The notes: generated by a model not told the origin, from the letters alone. Shown: positions 7,524-15,665, counted from the stretch's first letter. The stretch: DNA of 27,343 nucleotides from Betaproteobacteria bacterium (GCA_016704895.1 JADIZG010000042.1:1-27343); one strand, 5' to 3'. Made by a program: numbers and translations.

Positions 7524-7880
7524 ATGCCAAAAGACCCTCTCGCGAAAGTCGCCGTCTCCGCCCTCGAGGACATCAAGGCCCACGACATCACGGTCCTCGA
7601 CGTCCGCAAGCTCACCAGCATCGCCGACACGCTCGTCATCGCCACCGCCGACTCGAACCGGCAGGTGAAGGCGCTCGCGCACCACGTGCGCGACAAGCTC
7701 AAGGAGGCGGGCGCGTCGATCATCGGCGTCGAAGGGGAGGAATCCTCGGAATGGGTGCTCGTCGACGCCGGCGACATCATCGTCCACGTGATGCAGCCGG
7801 CGGTGCGCGCGTACTACAACCTCGAGGAGCTGTGGTCCGCCCGTCCGGCACGCCGGACGAAGGCCGCGAAGGCGGCCTGA
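7524..7880 (+). CDS. rsfS: Ribosomal silencing factor RsfS
   Basis: RsfS (formerly YbeB/Iojap) binds ribosomal protein L14 on the 50S subunit and blocks joining of subunits when nutrients are scarce. The 118-residue sequence contains the family core: DIKAHDITVLDVR, DTLVIATADSNRQVKALA, EGEESSEWVLVDAGDIIVHVM and the AYYNLEELW segment. A short basic C-terminal tail (RRTKAAKAA) follows. The ATG at 7524 lies 8 bases after the nadD stop, so translation is likely coupled. The nadD-rsfS pairing is very common. Confidence 0.95.
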   Translation: MPKDPLAKVAVSALEDIKAHDITVLDVRKLTSIADTLVIATADSNRQVKALAHHVRDKLKEAGASIIGVEGEESSEWVLVDAGDIIVHVMQPAVRAYYNLEELWSARPARRTKAAKAA

Positions 7881-7908
7881 CGGTGTCCACGCGACCGGCG
7901 CGCGACCG

Positions 7909-8376
7909 ATGAAGCTGTCGATCGTCGCGCTGGGCCACCGCATGCCCGACTGGGTCTCCGCCGGCTATTCGGACTACGCGTCCCGCCTCCCGCGCGACTG
8001 GCCGCTCGCGCTGGTCGAGCTCAAGCCCGAGGCGCGCGACCGCGGCCGCAGCGTCGCGCAGCTGCTGGACGCGGAAAGCCGCCGCCTCGACGCCGCATGC
8101 GCCGGCGCCACGGTCGTCGCGCTCGACGAGAAGGGCTCGCCGTGGAGCACGCGCGAGCTCGCGTCCCGCCTTGAGCGCTGGCGCGAGTCGACGCCCGCGC
8201 TCTCGTTCGTGATCGGCAGCGCCGACGGCCTCGACGACGGGTTCAAGTCGCGCGCCGCCGCGCGATTCTCGCTCTCGGCGCTCACGCTTCCGCACGCGCT
8301 CGTTCGCGTCGTGCTGGCCGAGCAGATCTACCGCGCGGCGAGCCTGCTCGCCGGCCATCCCTACCACCGGGACTGA
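7909..8376 (+). CDS. rlmH: 23S rRNA pseudouridine-1915 N3-methyltransferase
   Basis: RlmH is a SPOUT-class methyltransferase that modifies pseudouridine 1915 in helix 69 of 23S rRNA, using S-adenosylmethionine. At 155 residues it equals the E. coli protein. Visible features are the N-terminal KLSIVALG, the VVALDEKGSPWSTRELA segment, the SAM-binding knot region FVIGSADGLDDGF, and the C-terminal TLPHALVRVVLAEQIYRA followed by the GHPYHRD end, which is diagnostic. It follows rsfS by 28 bases and is followed after 2 bases by maf. Confidence 0.96.
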   Translation: MKLSIVALGHRMPDWVSAGYSDYASRLPRDWPLALVELKPEARDRGRSVAQLLDAESRRLDAACAGATVVALDEKGSPWSTRELASRLERWRESTPALSFVIGSADGLDDGFKSRAAARFSLSALTLPHALVRVVLAEQIYRAASLLAGHPYHRD

Positions 8377-8378
8377 CG

Positions 8379-8987
8379 ATGCCGACGATCTGGCTCGCGT
8401 CGAAGAGCCCGCGCCGGCAGGAGCTGCTGGCGCAGATCGGCGTCGAGTTCGACGTGCTGCGGCTGCGCGAGGCGTCCGGTCGCACGCCCGACGTGCTCGA
8501 GGTCGCGCACGACAGCGAGCCGGCGCTGCACTACCTGGAGCGCATCGCGCGCACCAAGGCGAACGTCGGCTGGCAATCGATGGTCGCGCGCGGGCTCGAG
8601 CCGCGGCCCGTCCTCGGCGCCGACACCGAGGTGATCCTCGACGGCGAGGTGTTCGGCAAGCCCGCCGACGAGCGCGCGGCGAAGGCGATGCTCGCGCGGC
8701 TCTCGGGACGCACCCACGAGGTCGTCACCGCCGTCGCGCTGCGCTGGCAGGACGACACGCACTTCGCGATGTCGACGTCGAAGGTCACGCTCGCGCCGCT
8801 CACGAAATCGGCGATCGCCGCCTACGTCGCCAGCGGCGAGCCGTTCGACAAGGCGGGCGGCTACGGCATCCAGGGGCGGGCCGCGGCGTTCGTCACGCGG
8901 CTCGACGGCAGCTACTCGGGCGTCATGGGCCTGCCGCTCGCGGAAACGGCCGCCCTGCTCGCCCGGGCAGGTTTTCCCGTACCATGA
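8379..8987 (+). CDS. maf: Maf family nucleoside triphosphate pyrophosphatase
   Basis: Maf proteins hydrolyse non-canonical or pyrimidine nucleoside triphosphates to monophosphates. The 202-residue sequence starts with LASKSPRRQELL (residues 6-17), followed by GADTEVILDGEVFGKPAD, the SGRTHEVVTAVAL segment, and FDKAGGYGIQGRAAAFV, all standard Maf motifs. Its position directly before rng mirrors E. coli yhdE-rng, which favours the dTTP/UTP pyrophosphatase type (YhdE) over the m7GTP type (YceF), but that is inference from context. A 150-base gap with a palindrome separates it from rng. Confidence 0.93.
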   Translation: MPTIWLASKSPRRQELLAQIGVEFDVLRLREASGRTPDVLEVAHDSEPALHYLERIARTKANVGWQSMVARGLEPRPVLGADTEVILDGEVFGKPADERAAKAMLARLSGRTHEVVTAVALRWQDDTHFAMSTSKVTLAPLTKSAIAAYVASGEPFDKAGGYGIQGRAAAFVTRLDGSYSGVMGLPLAETAALLARAGFPVP

Positions 8988-8997
8988 CCCAACCCCC

Positions 8998-9021
8998 GGT
9001 GTCAGGCACGTGCCTGGCACC
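8998..9021. repeat. 24-bp near-perfect palindrome
   Basis: The 24 bases are self-complementary around CAGGCAC/GTGCCTG, with only one mismatched pair (9002/9017, which would be a U-G wobble in RNA). It lies in the gap between maf and rng. The CAGGCAC core recurs in the hairpin at 23005-23025, so both may belong to a dispersed REP-like family. Confidence 0.55.
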
Positions 9022-9137
9022 CGGGCGAACGGGCGATGCGCGGCCGGACCGCGGCGCCAACGACAGGATTGCACGGCGGGCGCCCCGATGCGGCGGCCGT
9101 CGACGAGGTCTTCGATGATCCCCACCCTCCCCGTCCG

Positions 9138-10596
9138 ATGGCCCATGAAATCCTCATCAACGTAACGCCGCAGGAAACCCGCGTCGCGATGCTCGAGCAG
9201 GGCGTCGTGCAGGAATTGCACATCGAGCGCTCAGCGCGCGCGGGCTCGTCGGCAACATCTACCTCGGGCGCGTCGCGCGCGTGCTGCCCGGCATGCAGAG
9301 CGCGTTCGTCGAGATCGGCCTCGAGCGCGCGGCGTTCCTGCACATCGCCGACATCTGGGAGCACCGGCAGAACGGCCACGGCGGCGTCGAGCGGCCGATC
9401 GAGCGCATCCTGCACGAGGGGCAGGCACTCCTCGTGCAGGTGATCAAGGACCCGATCGGCACCAAGGGCGCGCGCCTGTCGACGCAGGTGAGCCTCGCCG
9501 GCCGGCTCCTCGTCTACCTGCCGCAGGACTCGCACATCGGCATCTCGCAGCGCATCGAGGACGAGGCCGAGCGCGAGCAGCTGCGCGGCCGGCTCCAGCA
9601 CCTGCTGCCCGAGGGGCTCGGCGGCGGCTTCATCATCCGCACGATGGCGGAGACCGCCACCGAGCGCGAGATGCAGTCCGACATCGAGTACCTGACGAAG
9701 CTGTGGCACGACCTGACCGCGCGGTCGACCGACTCGCCGGCGCCCGCGCTCGTCTACCAGGACCTGAACCTCGCCCAGCGCGTGCTCCGCGACATGGCCA
9801 CCGAGGAGACGACGCGCATCCTCGTCGACTCGCGCGAGACGCACCAGCGCATGTCCGAGTTCGCGGGCAGTACACGCCCGCGCTCTCGCGCCGCATCGAG
9901 CACTACTCCGGCGACCGGCCGCTGTTCGACCTCTCGGCGGTCGAGGACGAGATCGAGAAGGCGCTCGCGCGCCGGGTCGACCTCAAGTCCGGCGGGTATC
10001 TCATCATCGACCAGACCGAGGCGCTCACGACGATCGACGTCAACACCGGCGGCTTCGTCGGCGGGCGCAGCTTCGACGACACGATCTTCAAGACCAACCT
10101 CGAGGCGTCGCAGGTGATCGCGCGGCAGCTGCGGCTGCGCAACCTCGGCGGCATCATCATCATCGACTTCATCGACATGGAGAACGCGGACCACCGCGCC
10201 GCCGTGCTCGCCGAGCTGAACCGCGCCCTCGAGCGCGACCGGACGCGCCTCACCGTCAACGGATTCACGCAGCTGGGCCTGGTCGAGATGACGCGAAAGC
10301 GCACGCGCGAGTCGCTCGCGCACGTGCTGTGCGAGCCCTGCCCGACCTGCAAGGGCCGCGGCGCGCTCAAGACGCCGCAGACGGTCTGCTACGAGATCCT
10401 GCGCGAGATCCTGCGCGAGGCGAAGCAGTTCAACGCGCGCGAGTTCCGCATCCTCGCCTCGCAGTCGGTGATCGACATGTTCCTCGACGAGGAGTCGCAG
10501 AGCCTCGCGGGGCTGGGCGACTTCATCGCCAAGCCGATCTCGCTGCAGGTCGAGACGCTCTACACGCAGGAGCAGTTCGACATCGTCCTGATCTGA
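9138..10596 (+). CDS. rng: Ribonuclease G, interrupted by two single-base frameshifts
   Basis: RNase G is an endoribonuclease that matures the 5' end of 16S rRNA and degrades some mRNAs. The reading passes through three frames. From 9138 it gives AHEILINVTPQETRV and an S1-type start; near 9237-9240 one base is missing in a GC repeat, and the next frame continues GLVGNIYLGRVARVLPGMQ through to RILVDSRETHQRMSEF. Near 9866-9867 another base is missing, and the third frame continues QYTPALSRRIEHYSG, the metal-site block VNTGGFVG, NLGGIIIIDFIDM, the zinc-link cysteines in CEPCPTCKGRG, and the end QEQFDIVLI. Restoring both bases gives 486 residues, close to the 489 of E. coli. Every expected domain is intact, so sequencing error is more likely than decay. 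Confidence 0.9.
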
Positions 10597-10638
10597 GCGC
10601 GCCGGCGCTCCAGGCGCCGCCGACCGCCCCCGAGAGCC

Positions 10639-11646
10639 ATGAGCTTCTGGTCGCGCATCAAGGCTTCGGCGACGCGCTGGTTCACTCGCGCGCCGCGGGC
10701 GGGGCACTACGTCGAGGGCGCCGCGTTCGCCTGGCGTGGCTGGCTCGCGACGAACCCGACGGTCTGGCCGCAGCGCCGTTACCTGCTGTACGTCCCGAGG
10801 GGCGCGTCGCGCTTCCGCCCGATGCCCCTCGTCGTGCTGCTGCACGGGTGCAGGCAGACGCCCGAGGAGATCGCGCGCGCCACGCGCATCGCCGCGCTCG
10901 CCGACCGCCTCGGCAGCTACGTGCTCCTGCCGCGCCAGAAGGACGCAGCGAATCCGTACCGCTGCTGGAACTGGTTCGACGGCGCGACCGCGTCGGGACG
11001 CGGCGAGGCCGCGATCGTCGCGGCGATGATGCGCAAGGCGATGCGATGGCGGCGGGCCGACGAGGCGCGCACGGCCGCGATCGGCATGTCGGCCGGCGCC
11101 GCGCTCGCCGCGATCCTCGGCGTGCGGCACGGCGACAGCGTTCGCGCCGTCGTCTCGGTGGCGGGCATCGCATGCGGCGCGGCGGCCTCGCCGATGACCG
11201 CGCTCACCGTGATGAAGCGCGGCCCCGAGACCGACGTCGCCGCGGTCGGCCGCGAGGCGGGCGACGGTGCGGGCGCCGGCGCGCGCTGCGTGCCGCTGTT
11301 CGCGATCCACGGCCGTTCCGACGACGTCGTCGCGCCGCGCAACGCCGCCGCGCTCGTCCGGCAGTTCCTGGCGCGCAACGGCGTCGACGTGCCGAAAGGC
11401 TCGGAATCGACGCTGCCCGATCCCGACCACGCGCGCCGGGAGTCGCCGCTCCGGGGCCACGGCTTCGCGCTGCGCGAATGGCAGTGCGGCGACGCGCTCG
11501 CGGCGCGCCTCGTCGAGATCGACGACGTCGGCCACGCGTGGAGCGGAGGCGATGCGTCGCTGCCCTTCAACGACGCCGCCGGCCCCGACGCCACCGCGAT
11601 GGCCGGTGCATTCCTCGACCTCGTCTGGGCGCGCGCGCCGGCGTAG
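10639..11646 (+). CDS. PHB depolymerase-family esterase (alpha/beta hydrolase)
   Basis: This 335-residue protein belongs to the esterase_phb/LpqC-like group of alpha/beta hydrolases. An oxyanion-hole segment VVLLHGCRQTPEE lies at about residues 64-76. The nucleophile elbow is GMSAGA (serine near residue 151), the acid is likely the aspartate pair in HGRSDDVV, and the base is the histidine of GHAWSGG. The SPW-type conserved segment appears as NPYRCWNWFD. Family members hydrolyse poly(3-hydroxybutyrate), feruloyl esters or other esters. There is no clear signal peptide: the N-terminus MSFWSRIKASATRWF is amphipathic, so an intracellular enzyme is likelier. It starts 42 bases after rng. Confidence 0.85.
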   Translation: MSFWSRIKASATRWFTRAPRAGHYVEGAAFAWRGWLATNPTVWPQRRYLLYVPRGASRFRPMPLVVLLHGCRQTPEEIARATRIAALADRLGSYVLLPRQKDAANPYRCWNWFDGATASGRGEAAIVAAMMRKAMRWRRADEARTAAIGMSAGAALAAILGVRHGDSVRAVVSVAGIACGAAASPMTALTVMKRGPETDVAAVGREAGDGAGAGARCVPLFAIHGRSDDVVAPRNAAALVRQFLARNGVDVPKGSESTLPDPDHARRESPLRGHGFALREWQCGDALAARLVEIDDVGHAWSGGDASLPFNDAAGPDATAMAGAFLDLVWARAPA

Positions 11647-11676
11647 CATGGCCGGTTCGCGTCCCGGAGGCTCGCA

Positions 11677-12056
11677 ATGAATGTGCACGGAATGAACCAC
11701 TTCACGATCCTGACCGACGACGTCGACCGCACGATCGCCTTCTACCGCGAGCACCTCGGCCTCGAGCCCGGCGCGCGGCCCGACCTCGGATTCCCCGGCG
11801 CCTGGCTCTATGCGGGCGGCGCGGCGATCCTGCACGTCGTCGGCGGGCGCATGCGCGAGGAGCTGAAGCCCGGCGTGATCGACCACATGGCATTCTCGGC
11901 GCGCGGGCTGGACACGAGGCTCGCGCAGCTCGATGCGGCGGGCATTCGCTACGCGTGCCGGCAGCAGGTCGGCTCCGGCACGTGGCAGCTGTTCTTCTTC
12001 GACCCGAACGGGCGCGCGTCGAGCTCGACTTCGACGCGTCGGAGCGCTCCTCATGA
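11677..12056 (+). CDS. VOC-family (glyoxalase-like) protein with a C-terminal frameshift
   Basis: This is a vicinal-oxygen-chelate fold protein of about 126 residues. The sequence MNHFTILTDDVDRTIAFYREHLGLEPG is the classic first beta-alpha-beta unit, and VIDHMAFSARGLD begins the second. The putative metal ligands are His8, His69 and a late glutamate. Near 12010-12012 one base seems to be missing in a GGGCGCGCG run. In the original frame the protein turns into Ser/Thr/Arg-rich nonsense, while in the shifted frame it reads ARVELDFDASERSS, the expected end after FFDPNG. That restored stop (12054-12056) overlaps the ATG of the next gene as ATGA, which supports the repair. A GGAGG Shine-Dalgarno sequence precedes the ATG by about 6 bases. 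Confidence 0.8.
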
Positions 12057-12700
12057 GTGCTGCGCCGGCCGCGGAGCTCGATCACCTCGTCGTCGCCGGT
12101 GCAACGCTCGCGCAGGCGATCGATTACGTCGCGGACCTCACCGGCGTTGCGCCGCGCCCCGGCGGGCAGCACGCCGCGATGGGAACGCACAACGCGCTCG
12201 TGCGTCTCGGCAGGCGCGTCTACCTCGAGCTGATCGCGATCGACCCGGGCCTGCCGCGTCCGGCACGGCCGCGCTGGTTCGACCTCGACGACGCCGCGAT
12301 GCAATCGGCGCTGGGCGACCAGCCGCGCCTGATTGCCTGGGTCGCACGCACGAGCGACATCGAGCGCGCGGTCGCGAGTTCGACGGTCGATCCGGGACCC
12401 GCGCATCCGATGTCGCGCGGCGACTTTCGCTGGCGCATCACGATTCCCGACGACGGCAGGCGGCCCGGCGGCGGCGTGTTGCCGACGCTGATCCAGTGGG
12501 ACGTCGCGAAGCACCCGGCGGAAGGCCTGCCCGACGGCGGCGTCTCGCTCGTCGAGCTCGCGGCATCGCATCCCGATCCCGCGGCGATCCGGGCCGCGCT
12601 CGCCGCGCTCGGCCTCGGGGACGCGCTGCGCGTGACCTACGGCGCCGTGCCGCGCATCGCGGCGATGCTGCGCACGGGGCGGGGGCTCGTCACGGTGTAA
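12053..12700 (+). CDS. VOC-family protein, Glyoxalase_3-like
   Basis: This 215-residue protein starts LDHLVVAGATLAQAIDYVADLTGV, which is the pattern of the glyoxalase-like domain PF13468, followed by GTHNALVRLGRRVYLELIAIDP. A second half (SLVELAASHPDPAAIRAALAALGL) matches the same family's C-terminal part. The biochemical role of the family is unknown. The ATG overlaps the restored stop of the preceding VOC gene by one base pair of the ATGA type, so the two are probably co-translated. No terminator is visible after it; the composition becomes AT-richer immediately downstream. Confidence 0.82.
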   Translation: MSAAPAAELDHLVVAGATLAQAIDYVADLTGVAPRPGGQHAAMGTHNALVRLGRRVYLELIAIDPGLPRPARPRWFDLDDAAMQSALGDQPRLIAWVARTSDIERAVASSTVDPGPAHPMSRGDFRWRITIPDDGRRPGGGVLPTLIQWDVAKHPAEGLPDGGVSLVELAASHPDPAAIRAALAALGLGDALRVTYGAVPRIAAMLRTGRGLVTV

Positions 12701-12796
12701 CCGATGCGCTTTTGTTCATATTTTGTCCGCGCCATGGCAGATAAGTTGAGCACTATTTGTTCCGTAAATGCCAATCTCCACTAGTGCTGCGCCGAA

Positions 12797-12825
12797 TTGG
12801 CGACCGCACTTTGTCCGATTATTCT
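12797..12825 (+). promoter_or_regulatory. Candidate sigma70 promoter for the enoyl-CoA hydratase gene
   Basis: TTGGCG (12797-12802) and TATTCT (12820-12825) are separated by 17 bases in an AT-rich gap (12701-12884). Four of six bases match consensus in each box. Transcription would start near 12832, about 50 bases before the ATG at 12885. Confidence 0.35.
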
Positions 12826-12884
12826 GCCCCGGCGCCGCGCCTGCGGGTCTGCTGTGCCAACACCACCTCGAGGGAGATCGTCTC

Positions 12885-13676
12885 ATGAGCAAAGTGCTTC
12901 TGAACATCGACGCGCGGGGCGTCGCAACCGCGACGGTCAACCGCCCCGAGATCGGCAACGCCTACGACGAGGAGATGCTGGGCCAGCTGGCGGACGGGCT
13001 CGACCAGCTCGCCGGCAACGCTGCGGTGCGCGCGCTCGTCATCCGCGGCGCTGGCAAGAACTTCCTCGCGGGCGCCGACGTCTCGTGGCTCCGCCGCGCC
13101 GCCGGCTACGGCCCGCGGGAGGCGTACGCGGCGTCGATGGCCACCACGCGGACGATGGCGACGCTCAACGAGTTCCCGAAGCCGACCATCGCGATCGTCC
13201 ACGGCGCCTGCTTCGGCGGCGGCTGCGGGCTGGTCTGCGCGGTGGATGTCGCGCTCGCTACCCCAGCCGCCTCCTTCGGCCTCACCGAAGTGCGCGTCGG
13301 CGTCGCCCCCACGCCCATCTCCACGCACATGGTCCACGCCATGGGCCTGCGGCAGACGCGCCGCTACGCGATTACCGGCGAACGCTTCGACGCCGCCGAG
13401 GCGCAGCGGATCGGCTTGGTCCACGAAGTCGTGCCTGCCGACGCGATCGAGGCGCGGCTCGATGCCGTGCTCGATGCAATCTTCCTCTCCGCCCCCGGCG
13501 CCATCACCGTGACCAAGCATAGCCTCCTCGGCGCGACCGGGGAGATTCTCGATGAGCGGCAGATCGCGCTGCTCGCGCACGAATCCTGGATGCAGCGTGC
13601 CACCGACGAGGGTCACGAGGGGCTCGCCGCCTTCGCCGAGAAACGCAAGCCGTCCTGGTATCGGCCGAGGCCGTGA
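12885..13676 (+). CDS. Enoyl-CoA hydratase/isomerase family protein
   Basis: This 263-residue crotonase-fold protein has the oxyanion-hole segments FLAGADVSWLRR (about residues 61-72) and HGACFGGGCGLVC (about 106-118). A glutamate in FGLTEVRVG (about residue 134) sits at a typical catalytic position. The FDAAEAQRIGLVHEVV block is typical of hydratases near the methylglutaconyl-CoA and isohexenylglutaconyl-CoA hydratase branch (LiuC, AtuE), but the exact substrate is not proven. A GAGGGAGA Shine-Dalgarno sequence lies about 8 bases before ATG 12885. The stop overlaps a GTG that begins a truncated RidA-like reading frame, which suggests this gene was once first in an operon. Confidence 0.88.
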   Translation: MSKVLLNIDARGVATATVNRPEIGNAYDEEMLGQLADGLDQLAGNAAVRALVIRGAGKNFLAGADVSWLRRAAGYGPREAYAASMATTRTMATLNEFPKPTIAIVHGACFGGGCGLVCAVDVALATPAASFGLTEVRVGVAPTPISTHMVHAMGLRQTRRYAITGERFDAAEAQRIGLVHEVVPADAIEARLDAVLDAIFLSAPGAITVTKHSLLGATGEILDERQIALLAHESWMQRATDEGHEGLAAFAEKRKPSWYRPRP

Positions 13677-13756
13677 AACGGCAGTACATCAGCCGGGGTT
13701 CGGCGCTCGAGGCGGTGATCGGCTAATCGCGCGCGGTGTTCGACGGCCCCCGCGTC
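13673..13756 (+). pseudogene. N-terminal remnant of a RidA/YjgF-family gene
   Basis: GTG 13673-13675 overlaps the enoyl-CoA hydratase stop (GTGA) and reads VKRQYISRGSALEAVIG, then TAA (13724-13726), then SRAVFDGPRV in the same frame. RidA-family proteins commonly start with this kind of sequence, with a tyrosine where the stop now stands (V-I-G-Y-S-R-A-V), so a TAC or TAT codon probably became TAA. After about 28 codons the similarity ends abruptly. Intact members deaminate reactive enamines/imines. This is a decayed and truncated copy. Confidence 0.6.
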
Positions 13757-13905
13757 CGGGAGATCCTGGGATCGATCAGCCGGGGCTTCAGTCCTGCCGG
13801 CGTCGCGATCAAACCGGCGGCTGCCAGCCGACGCAGCTGCGCATCCGACCCGGCGTGTGGCGGGTCCGCTGCATACCGCCGAGGCAAGCCGGGTTGCTGC
13901 CGCAG

Positions 13906-14048
13906 GTCACGCCCGCCATCGAACCCTGACCGTCCGCGAGCTACGCTCCGCTGGCAAATCGAGCTGTTCTTCAGGGCGGTGCAACGTCTGCGCATCGGCC
14001 TTCTCGGCACCTCAGCCAGCGGTCAAGACCCAGAGCGGGAGCGCGTAG
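13906..14048 (+). mobile_element. Remnant of an IS4-type transposase C-terminus
   Basis: Pieces of one protein appear in two frames: LTVRELRS (ending near 13950), then RWQIELFFRAVQRLRI followed by LLGTSAS (about 13951-14022), then AVKTQ (about 14020-14036) in the first frame again. Together these match the conserved region of IS4-family DDE transposases around the YREK motif (L-Y-R-x-R-W-Q-I-E-L-F-F-K...L-R-I...G-T-S-E-N-A-V-K-T-Q). The catalytic glutamate position (W-Q-I-E) is kept, but frameshifts and the loss of the rest make it inactive. No terminal inverted repeats or target duplications could be identified. Confidence 0.65.
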
Positions 14049-14100
14049 GCCGTCTGACGAGCGGAGATCGTGCCGGGGGCGCCTCAGCACCGCCACGCTC

Positions 14101-14298
14101 TGACGTCTCCTGACCCACCGTCCGGAACAACCCCAGGCGCTACGACGCCGCGCCGGCGCCACCCCACGACAGCGCGCGCGCGGTGAACCTCCCAGACGTT
14201 CCCGCGACTCGAGAAGGGCAAACGACTTGTCGGCAAATGACTGGACTTCAACCGGCAGCGCCCGGTAGTAAGCCCAGAAGTCAGGCGACGATGCCTCA
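14101..14298 (-). pseudogene. Decayed RelE/ParE-superfamily toxin fragment
   Basis: On the minus strand, directly after the lyase stop and in the same frame, the sequence reads DFWAYYRALPVEVQSFADK then SFALLE (about 14206-14280). This closely resembles the N-terminal helices of a small RelE/ParE-like toxin group with the pattern F-W-x-x-Y-x-A-L-P-x-x-V-Q-x-L-A-x-K-x-F-x-L-L. A second piece in another frame (GNVWEVHRARAVVGWRRRGV) may be the beta-sheet part. There is no start codon, the middle of the domain is missing, and no antitoxin gene is present, so it is a relic. The toxin assignment is from remembered motif similarity. Confidence 0.45.
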
Positions 14299-14300
14299 GG

Positions 14301-15665
14301 TCAGTCCAGCCAGCCGCTTTCCCGGACGACGGACAGCGCATGATCGACCAGTTGCGGCGCATTGCCGACATAGGTCGTGGGGTCGAGCAGATCCTGCAGC
14401 TCCTTTTCGGTCAGCACCTTGCGGATGCGCTCGTCCGCGAACAAGGCGTCACGAAAAGAAATGCCGCCCTCCATGCCGCGGCGCGATATCTCGTACATGC
14501 GTTCGTGGGCCGTCTGCTTGCCGACCTTGTCGGAAAGCTCGAACATCACCCGCTCCGACAGCATGAAACCGCCGAGGATATCCATGTTCGCGCGCATCTT
14601 GTCCCTGTTGACCAGCAGACCACCGAGTGAGAATTCCATGTTCTCGAGCACGATCGAGGTCATCAGGCAGATCTCCGGCATGATCTTCCATTCCATCTTC
14701 CAGTACGCGCCGTCGCGCTCATGCTCCTGACGGAGCATGTCCTGGAGCAGGTTGATATTGCCCTTGAGCGCTGTCGAAACGGTCACGGCATTCTCGCTCA
14801 CCGCCGGATTGCGCTTGTGCGGCATCGTGGACGAGCCCACCTGCCCTTCGCCGAACGGTTCGTGCAACTCGTCGATCTCGTTGTGTGCCAGCAGCAGTAT
14901 CTCGTGGCCGATTTTGCCGAGCGTTCCCGCGACCATGCCGAAGACCCCGCCGAGTTCGACGAAGCGGTCCCGCGCGGGTTGCCAGGAGATCTCCGGCACG
15001 CTGAGGCCAAGCCGCTCAAGCACCCGCCTTTCGAGTTCATCCGCGCTCTCGCCGAACGACGCCTTGGTGCCGACCGCGCCAACTACGCTGCCGACGAACG
15101 TGCGCTTCTCGAGGTCGACCAGCCGCTGTTGATGGCGAAACAGTTCAGTGAGCCAGATCGCGGACTTGTGCCCGAACGTGATCGGCAGCGCCTGCAACGC
15201 CAAGGTGCGGCCGGTCATCGGCGTGCTGCGATGTAGCTCGCTGAGCTTATAGAGGTGTCGGCCGATTTTCCTGAGATCGCGCTTCACGATCTCGTGCGCC
15301 TCCTTCAGTTGCAACATCAGCCCCGTATCGGTGACGTCCTGCGTGGTGGGGCCGAAGTGGACGAATTCGCCGTGGCCGTTCCGGCAAGCATGTTCAAGCC
15401 CTCTGACCGTAGGCACCAGCGAGTGCTTCGTGCGCGCCGTCTCCTCGAGGATTCTCGCCATGTCGAGATACTCGACCTTGGCGCGCTCGCTGATCTCCCT
15501 GGCGGCTTCCCGGGGAATGATGCCCATCTCGCCCTGTACGATGGCGAGAGCCGCCTCGTAGTCGAGCCATTTCTGCATGCGGTTTCTCTCGGAGAACACC
15601 TCGCGCATCTCCGGCGTGGACCAAACATTCCGCAGCAGGGGAGAATCAAATACGCTGGAAGTCAT
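14301..15665 (-). CDS. Aspartase/fumarase-superfamily lyase (adenylosuccinate lyase/PcaB-like)
   Basis: This 454-residue protein has the three conserved regions of the superfamily: HFGPTTQDVTDTG (C1), TGRTLALQALPITFG (C2) and the signature loop GSSTMPHKRNP (C3, with the catalytic serine). A C-terminal ADSL_C-like domain follows. Family members eliminate fumarate from N-substituted aspartates or cycloisomerise carboxymuconate. In C2 the histidine normally found after GRT in adenylosuccinate lyases is leucine, so this is probably not PurB; its place at the end of a catabolic operon points the same way. The ATG 15663-15665 has a GAGGA Shine-Dalgarno sequence. It overlaps the FAD oxidoreductase end by 20 bases, indicating coupled translation. 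Some automatic pipelines would label it purB. Confidence 0.82.
   Translation of the reverse strand: MTSSVFDSPLLRNVWSTPEMREVFSERNRMQKWLDYEAALAIVQGEMGIIPREAAREISERAKVEYLDMARILEETARTKHSLVPTVRGLEHACRNGHGEFVHFGPTTQDVTDTGLMLQLKEAHEIVKRDLRKIGRHLYKLSELHRSTPMTGRTLALQALPITFGHKSAIWLTELFRHQQRLVDLEKRTFVGSVVGAVGTKASFGESADELERRVLERLGLSVPEISWQPARDRFVELGGVFGMVAGTLGKIGHEILLLAHNEIDELHEPFGEGQVGSSTMPHKRNPAVSENAVTVSTALKGNINLLQDMLRQEHERDGAYWKMEWKIMPEICLMTSIVLENMEFSLGGLLVNRDKMRANMDILGGFMLSERVMFELSDKVGKQTAHERMYEISRRGMEGGISFRDALFADERIRKVLTEKELQDLLDPTTYVGNAPQLVDHALSVVRESGWLD

Noticed and set aside
10597..10625. GC-rich hairpin after rng as a terminator
   Set aside because: A 6-bp stem (CGGCGC/GCGCCG) exists but has no U tract, and such stems are common by chance in this composition.
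9754..12054. Very long minus-strand open frame (766 codons) across rng, the esterase and the VOC gene
   Set aside because: It is Arg/Ala/Asp-rich with no domain. Long antisense frames are expected in very GC-rich genes, and well-recognised genes lie on the opposite strand.
13736..14113. 125-codon plus-strand ORF after the enoyl-CoA hydratase as a real gene
   Set aside because: It begins inside the RidA remnant and passes through the frameshifted transposase remnant, so it is a chance frame across decayed DNA.
14301..15665. Assignment of the lyase as housekeeping purB
   Set aside because: The C2 histidine is replaced by leucine and the gene is the last member of a catabolic operon.
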